Shown here one piece after another: positions 54,932 through 64,000 of a stretch of 64,000 nt of DNA. The first letter of the stretch is position 1. Each line of letters starts with the position of its first letter. Both the position numbers and the translations under genes were made by a program. The DNA is from Sistotremastrum niveocremeum HHB9708 (lineage: Eukaryota > Basidiomycota > Agaricomycetes > Sistotremastrales > Sistotremastraceae): positions 354,225 to 418,224 of the forward strand of contig KV419404.1 in NCBI GenBank assembly GCA_001630475.1. The letters are read 5' to 3'. A model generated the notes under the pieces. The model was not told where the DNA came from. It did no database searches and saw only the letters and a list, made by a program, of their open reading frames with translations.

Positions 54932-57900
54932 CTACTGACCCTTACCGCCAGTGAACATGGCCTTCAAGGTGGCTTCACTCTTCTTCTGCCTCATTCGCTC
55001 GACTTCCTCAGCACCTCCCGTCATCTTTAGTTTCTTCCCGCTCACGAAGCCCGTCAATTCTTGCTCAAACTCATCGGTCCGGCTCGCCTGTTCCCGTTCT
55101 CGCTGTCGCTGATTAGCCTCAATGGCTCGCATGCGCCGTTCGGGATCAACTGCTGCTCCTCGGATTTCGAGCATGACATTCCCCAGGCCATCAGTCCCGT
55201 CTTCTGGTAGAGGAAGCTGCCGGAAGGTCCGCTGACGAGTCGTCGAGGCAGCGTTTCGGATTGAGATGACTTTTTCCACGTGGCCAAAGATCTCCGTCAG
55301 CGCCTTGTGATCTTCCAGGAGATCATTGACGAATTCCTCCTGATGCTGCAAGAACTGCTGCTCCTCAACAATGTTTTGAAGCTCTTCCTCCCATGTTTTC
55401 TTCCACATAGGTTTGATCGTCTTCAAGTGGTCCTGGATAGCTGTCAACTCCTCGGCTGACTTGTCAATATCACCACGGAGATTGCGCATGATATGCATCC
55501 GAGGGGTGACATGTCGCTTGATCACGTCGTCTTTGAGATTTTCGACGGTGTCCTGTAAATCCTCCACGCGCGTGAGAATGCTTTGACTCCGAGTGTCTAA
55601 GCTCGCTTTGCCAGAGTTAATGTATTCTCTGGCGCCACCGATCTTTGAGTTAGCGATCTGGCGTACACTCTGCGTTTGAAGTCGGAGCGTGCCAAGAGAT
55701 TCCTTCGTTGTGTTCATAAATTCCATGTAGATCTGCTTCAAGACACCGAGATCTCGCCGCAGATTCTGAACTTCATCGAATTGTGTCTTCAGGTCAGAAA
55801 CAATACGGACTGAAGTCGTGTCTGACGCTGCGACCGAAGTGCCGGTTGTTTGGGGCTGGAGCAATTTTGGAGGCGGCGCGTCATCAGGATGGATTCTTGA
55901 GAGGCGTCGAGCGACATCTCGGAATTGCTGCTCTGTCGGTCTCGATGGTGTCGCAATTGGTGTCTGAGGAGTCAGGTTTGCGGGGGGTGGTATAACGGAA
56001 AGCCTTCGCGAGGTGCCGACGGCTTGGCGTAGATCCTTGATTTCCTGCGCTAGACTTGACATCTGAGCGTCAATATGCTGCTTGATCTGATCCAGAGCTG
56101 CAAAGTCATCTCGTTAACAGGAGTTTGAGATCGATAAACAGCACATACGTTCTATGTTCAAAGACAATAAGCACTTGTCTTTGATCTCAGAGACATCTTC
56201 AAGCTCATATTGTATCCCGCTGGCTAAATCTCGGATATATATCTCGGGAAAGTTTTCTTGTCCGGGGTTGTAAGCGAACTTGTCAACAAACAGCACTCTG
56301 AGGTTTGCCATGGATATCTGGGGCTCTAGCGTAACCTTTCGCACTTGTCGACCAACCTGCAGGAAGACCGTTATAGTGGCAGGAGTATTAGGGAATTGTG
56401 TATCGGGGGGTGTGGGCGTCTGTGTCACGTCATCAGTTGCTTCCGTCTCTGGTTCTGGTTCTTCCTCTAATGGTGGCTCGAGTGCAGGATGTTTAGCGGG
56501 AACAGGAGGATTCCCTTCTCTTTCATCGGGAGAAGGAGTTGTGGAGCGTATCGTAGGGCTTGCAGCCAAACGTCCGCGGCTTGGCTTGCGCATCGGCCCT
56601 GGAGTTTCATCTCCTTCCGTTATGAACGCTAACTCGCTGGGCGTCAGCGATGACCCTCCCGCAACCACGGACTTCCGATTTAGCATGGCGCTTCCCGAGG
56701 ACACCATCCCTCTCGCCATACCAGCCATTTTATTGTAGGTATAGCTTGAGAAACGCTTGGATGCCCGTCTCTCCAGCGCATCACTCTTCTTAAGAGCTGC
56801 TAGAGAATTTGCCATCACAGGTGCCTGGGTCGAATCCAAAGGTGGAGTATCTAGCGGTTGTGATGGTTCATCGAGTGGTGAGGGAGGGGATTGATCGCGT
56901 TCGACAGGATTAGACGGGCCTGGCCGAGGGTCCTCAGGTAAAGTGGGAGAAGGGACATTAATCACAACTTCTGGCGGTGGCGGAACAATATGTTGCACGG
57001 GAGGGTCCGATAAAGAGTATCGTACAACGTCTGGAGGGACTTGAGGGTGAGGAGGTTGGGGAGGAGATTGTCCATTGATGGTCACATCCCTGCGTTCGGA
57101 ACGGCTCGATCTCCCGCCGGGAACTGACGTTCCTCTCCGGAGGTTATCTGATTCGGCTACAGAGCTTCTGGTTGATGATGACGCTGTGGCGACTGGAGGG
57201 GGGAAGCTATTCGAGTGAACTGGCTGTGTTGGACGTGATGACCCAGATGCAGGAGAATCACTCCGCCTCATCGAGACTTCGGGGCTAGGAGTGGAATCGG
57301 TTCGAGAGTGTGCAGATGCTTGAGGCTCTTCTGCGATGGTTGGCGTCACTTCTCGATATCGGGACGAGGGGGTCACGAATGGACTTGGTGAACGATAATC
57401 TGATGAATTTCTGTCTGTCTGAGGAGGGCTTTGTGGATTGGAAGATACTCGATTGGACGAGCCCCGGCGTCTCTCGCGGGCACTGGCAACATTGTCCTTG
57501 TATTCAGTTTGCTTGGACCGCAAGCCTTGCAAGAGCGACGTAATGATCCTTCGAACTTCTGGAAGGTAGATTTCGAGATTCGCTTGGGTGGCATCTTCGG
57601 CAAGACAGCGCTCTAACACATCACGAAGATCGTCAGGCACAGAGCTGAGGTCACTATAAATTCATCAGAGGTTTGTAAGGTTGGGGGTAAGGGCACGAGT
57701 TGAACCTCATATCAATATCCTGGGCTTGGAAGGCGGCGGTAGCAGCGTTGAAATCATTTCCAAGTTGTACATAAACGTTGCTAACTTGCTCTTCTGTAGC
57801 CCTGCCAGTACTCCATTGGGTGAGAGATTCGAGAAGCTGCTTGATTGCAACAAGAAGTCTGCTTTGATGAACAGGTCAAGGATGAAGGTAAAGAGTGCGG

Positions 57901-57981
57901 ATATTATACCTTGTCACTGCGCTCTCGATACCTGAACCTCCTCGACTTCGACGACTGCCAGAACTAGATGTAGAGGACATG
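54932..57981 (-). CDS. BUD6: Bud6/Aip3-family actin and formin regulator
   Basis: MSSTSSSGSRRSRGGSGIES opens the protein. After introns, KQLLESLTQWSTGRATEEQV, GNDFNAATAAFQAQDIDM and PDDLRDVLERCLAEDATQAN with YLPEVRRIITSLLQGLRSKQ form the N-terminal Aip3 region. A long Ser/Pro-rich linker follows. The conserved C-terminal domain begins TITVFLQVGRQVRKVTLEPQ and continues YELEDVSEIKDKCLLSLNIE, then coiled coil (SSLAQEIKDLRQAVGTSRRL, DLKTQFDEVQNLRRDLGVLK, NILRVEDLQDTVENLKDDVI-like), and ends ATLKAMFTGGKGQ. Bud6 binds G-actin and the formin tail to stimulate cable nucleation at polarity sites. The join across about 56063-56160 is supported by SLNIE leading to LDQIKQHIDAQMSSLAQEIK. Stop at 54932. 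Confidence 0.9.
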
Positions 57982-58391
57982 GATTGGTTGGGTCTGTGCT
58001 ATAAGATAGCGTGGTTAAGAACGTGTTTGGTGAATGACGGGTAGAGATAAATTCACAGAGCTGCTTGATTCGTAACGGGGTCGTGAGTTGTACTGTGACA
58101 TTGAATAGGGATGGCCAGAAAAGCCACTGGCAGGACTTGGCCAATACGGGAGTTGCTCTGCGCCTGGAGGGCGTCGCCTTCGCGGAGTTAAGGTCACATC
58201 ACGGTCACACATCCCCACGCTTGCTTGGCTGTGTTTGGCGCAATGAACTAAATAGTCTTGACTGCGAAGGTCCTCCTGGCTATTTTCCGTTTGAGGGCAT
58301 TCCTGGGCGACTTTCTGTTCGGTTTTGAGTCTTGATTGGACTTGAAATTACCATCTGATATCCCTGATCCATCGCAATTTTTTTCGGACCA
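57982..58391. other. Divergent upstream region of BUD6 and the Zap1-like gene
   Basis: About 410 bases between divergent start codons. No repeat or clear TATA box was seen. A zinc-responsive element was not recognised by eye. Confidence 0.4.
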
Positions 58392-60265
58392 ATGGCGGCG
58401 TTGGGCGACCCAAGATACGATTCGGTGTATGTTAGAAGCGCCTTTGGGCCACAACAGTACGAGTCTCCGTCAGCGTGCTGGGACTGCACCATGGACTGCA
58501 CCGACGTCTGCTCACCGCCCGGCTTGACCGACCAGTGCACCGATCAATGCCTCCTCCCCTGTGGTGAGACCATTACCAGCGACTGTCAGGTAGCGTGCAC
58601 TGCTGCAGAGTGTGAAATGGACCAAGTGTTGCCTTGTCCGTGGGATGGAGAGTGTGCAGCTGTTCAGGAGCAGGTCCGGCTTTTCATCTAACGTCTGCGC
58701 TCTCATTAATCAACCACATAGCCCAACTGCCCCTTCGAACTCCATCAGTATTATTCGCAACCCTTGGTTGCCAACAATTTCAATTTTTCGAATAATCATT
58801 GTTCGCCCGGTGGCTCATGGTCGTGTCAGCCGACCTTCGAGGACATATTTTGTGGCTGCGAAGACCCATCGACCCAATCAAAACAGTTTCCGGTCCCTCA
58901 TCCAGATAGTATTACCCCTCAACCTTGTCCGACGTACTGTAACGTCGATCACCCAAACCCATCAGCCTTCTCATGCTATCAGAATTTTCCCTCGTCGAGT
59001 ATGAGCGATAATTCTTCGTTTTCTACGCCGTCTTTGAGCAGTCGTGACTCCTTCCCTCCGACTCGCCCGCTCGCCCCTGTCCAGACAGTTGATTGCCATT
59101 GGGCCAACTGCAGTGCCACCTTCGCTTCGACCACTGACTTGGTAAATCACGTCAATTCCATCCATCTCTCCGGCATAGCTTTGTCTTCGGGGTCGTCTGA
59201 CCTTCGGCACAACATGGGGGATCAGAAGGTCCCGCCACTCAATAGTCTGGCGTGCATGTGGGACAATTGCACCCTCTATCCTAATGCCGGAAGCGTTCCT
59301 GGGACTTCGACGGCCTCTAACGACCTACAGGCCATGCTCGAACTTTTGTCCTCTCATCTCATCGAGGATCATCTTGGATTACATCAACCAAGCGTAGAAA
59401 CTCCGAGCCCTCGGGCCCTCTTATCACCAGAGCGACGCCCATCTACCCCGGTGTCTAGCGTAAGCGAGGCATGTGGTAGCTCATGCTGCGACCCTGTCCA
59501 ACAGTGCGCCTGGGAAGGCTGTCAAGAAACATTCGCCACATGTGAAGACCTCACAAATCATATTTCCTCGGTGCATGTAGGCACAGGAAAAGCAAAATAT
59601 GAATGTCATTGGACAGGCTGTGACAGACACGACGCAGCGCCTTTTTCGAGCAAACAAAAGATTTTGAGGCATATCCAGGTTCGTGCGTCTTTGTCCGCGA
59701 CGATCCATCGCTGACTCTCTAGAATCTTTAGTCTCATACAGGTTACCGGCCTTTCCAATGCGAACTGTGTAAACAAAATTTCTCAGAGGCCGCAACACTC
59801 AAGCAGCATATGCGAAGGCATACACAAGAGAGTGTGTAGTTTCGGCTGGCTGATAAATCCATCCATCACTGACTAAACAATTGTTATGCAGAACCATACA
59901 TATGTGATCACCCGGGCTGTGGCAAGGCCTTCGCAATTACAGGTGCACTGACAGTTCACAAACGGACTCACAATGGACAAAAGCCGTTCAGTTGTAAGAT
60001 ATGTGGAAGGTTAGTTTACCAGAAATTCATTTGAGGATTTGAAAGCTCAATCTGGAACCAGGGCGTTCTCGGAATCATCTAACTTATCTAAGCATGTAAG
60101 CTGGACAGAGCGGCGACGTAACAACCCTTCTGACGCGTTTGACAGCTTCGCACTCATAGCGGCATGCGTCCATATGTATGTACAGTGGAGGGCTGCGCAA
60201 AGCCATTCTCTAGACCGGACCAGCTATCTCGGCACATGAAAATCCACGCAGTCAAGAACCCTTGA
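58392..60265 (+). CDS. ZAP1: Zap1-like zinc-responsive C2H2 transcription factor
   Basis: The N-terminal exon after [20 protein letters not shown] is extremely Cys-rich ([42 protein letters not shown]), continuing after an intron with [12 protein letters not shown]. The middle has DNA-type fingers of the CWCH2 kind: [46 protein letters not shown] and CHWTGC. The C-terminus has four standard C2H2 fingers in tandem: [47 protein letters not shown] with [11 protein letters not shown], and [20 protein letters not shown], with TGxKP-type linkers, ending HAVKNP. This set matches the Zap1 group, which senses zinc and turns on uptake genes when zinc is low. Introns split the fingers. The Cys-rich N-terminus could be a metal-sensing activation domain; this part is inference. 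Confidence 0.8.
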
Positions 60266-60609
60266 ACATCGCTGGAGGATTAGAAATGAAACGACATTTT
60301 GCATTGAGTTTATGTAATATTATCGTGGACCGATCATGATGGAAAAGCGTGGGTCAGATGTGTGCATTTTTTGATGAACGATGAAGGTGATCGATAATCC
60401 TGCTACTGAGATGGCATTTGTTGGTGGCATAGACATGTATTTTCTTATCGTTATGTCGTATACATGTAGTCAATATCAAGGTGCCAGTACTACTATAGTA
60501 GTCTTGGTTGGAATTCACAGCGGTGCTGTGTTACGTAATTACGCCATTTGCCGCCGGTGTGCGCGCGGCACAGCCACCTACCGTGACCTTCAACGCTACC
60601 TGTGCTCGC
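60266..60609. other. Intergenic region before AP-1 gamma-adaptin
   Basis: About 340 bases with no supported gene. It contains the Zap1-like gene's 3' end and the adaptin promoter. No motif stands out. Confidence 0.4.
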
Positions 60610-63600
60610 ATGTACGGTAATCTCAAAGGTATATACACAATCTGCTACTTGGAGATGCAGTATTAACAAAGCATGCAGCCTTAATCAAGGCGATACGATC
60701 ATGCAAAGTGCGACTCTCTCGACCCCACTCAAAGAGTAAACCCTCAGACCAAGCTTTCAGACTCTCGCAGACGAGCAGGCTCTCATCAATAAGGAGTCCG
60801 CGTCCATTAGGACTTCCTTTAAGGAAGAGGACTCCTTTACAAGACACAACAATATTGCGAAGCTTCTCTACATTTACATGCTAGGATGGCCCGCGCACTT
60901 TGGTCAGATAGAGTGCTTAAAACTAGTCGCCAGTCCTCGGTTTTCTGATAAACGACTTGGATATCTGGGCATTATGTTGTTGCTGGACGAGAACCAGGAT
61001 GTCCTGACGTTGGTCACGAACTCTCTGAAAAAGTGTGTTTCTGCCTCCTTGATTCTGATCGCGCTGACCTGCGCTACAGTGACATGAATCATTCCAACAT
61101 GTACGCCGTCGGCCTCGCCCTGTGCACTTTCGCAAATATTGCTTCAGAAGAGATGTCGAGAGATTTGTCCCACGAGATCGAGAAGCTCATAGGCTCGAGC
61201 AACACCTACATCCGCAAGAAGGTGCGCAGCTGCCATTCGTTGACTGTTTCCATGTGTGCTCATGTCGTTTGTAGGCTGCCCTTTGCGCATTAAGGATCAT
61301 CAAAAAGGTCCCTGATTTAATTGACAACTTCGTATCAAAATCAAAGAATCTCCTCACTGACCGAAATCACGGCGTTTTGTTGGCGGGCATTACTTTAGTA
61401 ATCGAGATCTGCGAGTCAAGTGAAGCACACCTTGAGGAGTACAGAGACGTGAGTTTGCGCCGCGCTGTGTCAAATTCTATTTTCGAACAAGTTATCCAGA
61501 TCGTTCCTCTGCTTATCCGCAACCTGAAAGCTCTCATCACCACTGGATACAGTCCCGAGCATGACGTTTCTGGTGTTGCCGACCCTTTCTTACAAGCCAA
61601 AGTTCTTCGTCTACTCCGACTTCTCGGACGTGGAGATGCTCAAGCTAGTGAAGCCATGAACGACATCCTTGCCCAAGTCCGTAACAATACATGTTATGCT
61701 CTGTTACCGAGCTTATCCGACTCACTAGGTCGCCACAAACACTGATTCCACCAAGAACGTCGGAAATTCTATACTTTACGAAACTGTTTTAACCATCCTC
61801 GACATCGAAGCCGATAGTGGCCTTCGAGTCATGGCAATTAATATCCTCGGGAAGTTCTTGAGTAACCGAGATAATAATATCAGGTATGATGAGTTATGTA
61901 TTATATCACCGAACAATTCTGACTTTTCGCCGGCGAAGATACGTCGCTTTACACACCTTGAATAAGGTTGTGTCAATGGATACAAACGCTGTTCAAAGAC
62001 ACCGAAACACCATTCTCGATTGTCTTCGTGATGGGGACATATCAATCAGACGGCGAGCATTGGAACTTTCCTACACTCTCATAAATCAAGAGAACGTTCG
62101 CGTTTTAACCCGGGAGCTTTTGGCCTTCCTTGAAGTCGCCGACACGGAGTTCAAACTGCCAATGACCACTCAAATATGTCTGGCCGCTGAGAGATATGCT
62201 CCTAACAAACGGTGGCACATTGATACGGTCCTCCGAGTCTTGAAATTGGTACCTATCATCCCATCCTACCAGGCACCCAGCACTGATGACATACTTACAG
62301 GCTGGGAACTACGTTCGCGAAGAGATCCTCTCCGCTTTCATACGACTAGTAGCCCATACGCCTGAATTGCAGGCATACACTGGATCCAAGTTATATACCG
62401 CCCTGCAATCGGATGTATCTCAAGACTCACTCACCCTTGCTGCGGTATGGATGATTGGCGAATACAGCGACATTCTCATCGAGGGCGGCATCGTTGGCGA
62501 GGAGCAAATCATTCAGGTACGAACTTCTTGAAGCATTTCTCACTGTAGAAACTAATTTCCTAAAGGTTAAAGACTCGGATCTTGTAGATCTCTTAGAGTC
62601 CGTCCTCAACTCACCATACGTTAATACGTTGTCTCGTCAATTTGTTCTGACTGCCGTTACAAAAATCATGGGCAGACAGACTACCAGCGCCGGCCAAAGA
62701 GACCGTATACTGACACTTCTGGAGAGTCATGGAACTAGCCCTGAACTTGAAATCCAGCAGCGATCCGTAGAGTTTGTACAGCTCATTAGTAGAGGCGACA
62801 TAGCATATGGCGTGTTGGAGAGAATGCCGCCGCCCGAATTAAAGACAACTGTTATCGGCACAGGTAGGTGCCTTTGGTTCCCTCGTGCTTACATGACTAA
62901 AGCCAGTTCAGTGAGCGAGAACAGAAAGGTTGGATCAACGAGAACCGACAAGGACGTGAGTGAAATTCATATAGCGTGTTATCGTTCTCAGTATCTTCAA
63001 GGCTGTCACCGACTTGCTCGGAGACGAAACTTTATCATCCTCGCATTCGGCCCCCGAACCCACCGCACAGTCTGCGCAATCAACACAGGATCTCCTGTCT
63101 GAGATCTTCGGCGGTGGCTCATCTACAAGTACCGCTCCCCCACCCGCAACTCGAGCAAAGAGCACCATCGATGAGATCACCAGTCTCTTCGCCGCAAGCC
63201 CCGTGGCCAATCAAGCACCAGCTGCGCCCGCTGCTGCTCCCACCAACAACCAATTTTCTTCGCTCGCGGGTCTGCCTTCGCAACCATCGCAACCACCCCC
63301 ACCGCCCCGCCCGTCATACACTGCCTACGAAAAGAATGGACTGAAAATAACTCTCACACCTCAAACATCGGCTGCCAAACCGGGAGTGGTTAACATCCTT
63401 GTCCGATTCCAGATAACCGGAGACACTCCAGCATCCGGCGTCAATTTCCAAGCCGCTGTCCCTAAAGTAAGATCATCATGATATTGATGTTTTCCATTTT
63501 TGAGTCATTTTTTCAGACTCAACAACTACAAATGTTGCCCATGTCCAATGCAAATATTCAAAAGGGGGCAACTGAAACTCAACAAATGCGAATAGTGGCA

Positions 63601-63768
63601 CCTCAAGGGGTGAGGTCCATGTTATATGCTAACACACGCGAGACATTGACTGTACCCTTCCAGAGTCAAGTGCGTTTGCGATTGAGAATATCCTTTGCCC
63701 TTGGTGGGCAGACATTCCAAGATCAAGTTGACTTCTCTGGATTCCCATCTGGTCTTACCAATGGTTAG
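60610..63768 (+). CDS. APL4: AP-1 clathrin adaptor complex, gamma-adaptin subunit
   Basis: Gamma-adaptin is a large subunit of AP-1, which sorts cargo into clathrin vesicles at the trans-Golgi and endosomes. The first exon encodes MYGNLK. Splicing (acceptor ATGCAG) gives [20 protein letters not shown] with [20 protein letters not shown], then [40 protein letters not shown] and [20 protein letters not shown], the classical adaptin trunk. Later parts include [20 protein letters not shown] and [21 protein letters not shown] hinge at about 63050-63300 is Ala/Pro/Ser-rich and contains [10 protein letters not shown], a clathrin-box-like site. The ear domain starts [20 protein letters not shown] and ends [20 protein letters not shown]. 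More than ten short introns. The start at 60610 was chosen because only this ATG leads in frame into the conserved [10 protein letters not shown] segment. Confidence 0.95.
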
Positions 63769-63854
63769 AATGATGTAGATTATGTAATGTACTGGTATAT
63801 GTTCGCTGGGTCACCGTCAGGAGATGTTGCCCGGATCAACTTTATGCGTCAAAC

Positions 63855-64000
63855 ACTGGGCTATGTTCAGTGCCGATTGACAACGCCGCGCTAGGTTTAC
63901 TCACTTCTTTCGTCAACCAATGTACCGTCCTCGATACAAGCGTCGACCCAATCGCTGACTATGAGATATCGTTCGATCCCTCTGCGACTGGGTTGGAGAG
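63855..64000 (+). CDS. Possible exon of a further gene, cut by window edge
   Basis: After a CAG-type acceptor near 63870 an open stretch reads PIDNAALGLLTSFVNQCTVL and then DTSVDPIADYEISFDPSATG up to the edge, with no stop. Amino-acid usage looks natural, but the start exon was not found and no family is recognised. An in-frame extension upstream stops quickly, so splicing would be needed. Confidence 0.25.

Noticed and set aside
56114-57640. Two separate genes instead of one BUD6
   Set aside because: The SLNIE to LDQIKQHIDAQ junction across a short intron rebuilds the continuous Aip3 domain, so a single gene is better supported.

Overview
The window is nuclear DNA of a filamentous basidiomycete, most likely an Agaricomycete. 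The signs are dense genes on both strands and many short GT-AG introns, mostly about 40-80 bases and often several per gene. Protein content is also fungal: Mms22, Bud6, Zap1, Ada1/Hfi1, Rim2, Lyc1-like and DHA1-type MFS. I cannot name the species. Exons were joined by eye from splice motifs and protein continuity, so gene outer limits are firmer than inner junctions. Coordinates span start codon to stop codon, introns included.

Layout. 1-1646 (-): partial F-BAR/DEP protein of the Rgd2 RhoGAP type. 1881-2800 (-): U2AF small subunit. 3796-5704 (+): tubby/LURP-like domain with a proline-rich tail. 5984-6806 (-): unrecognised gene that appears broken by frameshifts. 7036-9083 (+): monocarboxylate-type MFS. 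9370-10421 (+): Sds3-like Rpd3L subunit. 10536-11672 (+): mitochondrial pyrimidine-nucleotide carrier. 11899-13469 (-): PPIL4-type cyclophilin. 13631-14169 (-) and 14243-15466 (+): divergent Yae1 and mitoribosomal mL44. 15605-16625 (+): SAGA Ada1/Hfi1. 17007-18069 (-): SDR. 18395-19147 (-): DOPA 4,5-dioxygenase-like protein. 19377-23184 (-): SF3B1. About 23279-23556: a MITE-like element. 23833-30029 (-): Mms22/Mus7.

30197-31678 (+): DUF1295 membrane protein. 31935-34016 (+): ADF-H plus PH protein. 34420-36541 (+): Ded1 helicase. 37216-39029 (+): uncharacterised CxxC protein. 39669-41108 (+): GATA factor. 41109-42784: gene-poor. 42785-43841 (+): EngB/Mrx8 GTPase. 44035-45564 (-): membrane protein with a PPPY motif. 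45755-48227 (-): DHA1 MFS. 48709-50036 (+): Lyc1-like acetyltransferase. 50346-52547 (+): forkhead factor. 53114-54754 (+): cystathionine beta-synthase. 54932-57981 (-): Bud6. 58392-60265 (+): Zap1-like factor. 60610-63768 (+): AP-1 gamma-adaptin. The right edge may hold the first exon of another gene.

This is mostly a housekeeping neighbourhood, not an accessory island. Three spliceosome genes (U2AF1, PPIL4, SF3B1) fall within about 22 kb. Polarity and actin genes recur (Rgd2-like, ADF-H/PH, Bud6). Mitochondrial genes (Rim2, mL44, Mrx8-like) are scattered through it. The least ordinary items are the MITE-like insertion just upstream of SF3B1, the frameshifted gene at 6 kb, a double-GATA palindrome inside the DOPA-dioxygenase intron, several palindrome-bearing bidirectional promoters, and a few uncharacterised proteins. 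I saw no CRISPR, phage, rRNA or convincing tRNA signal.
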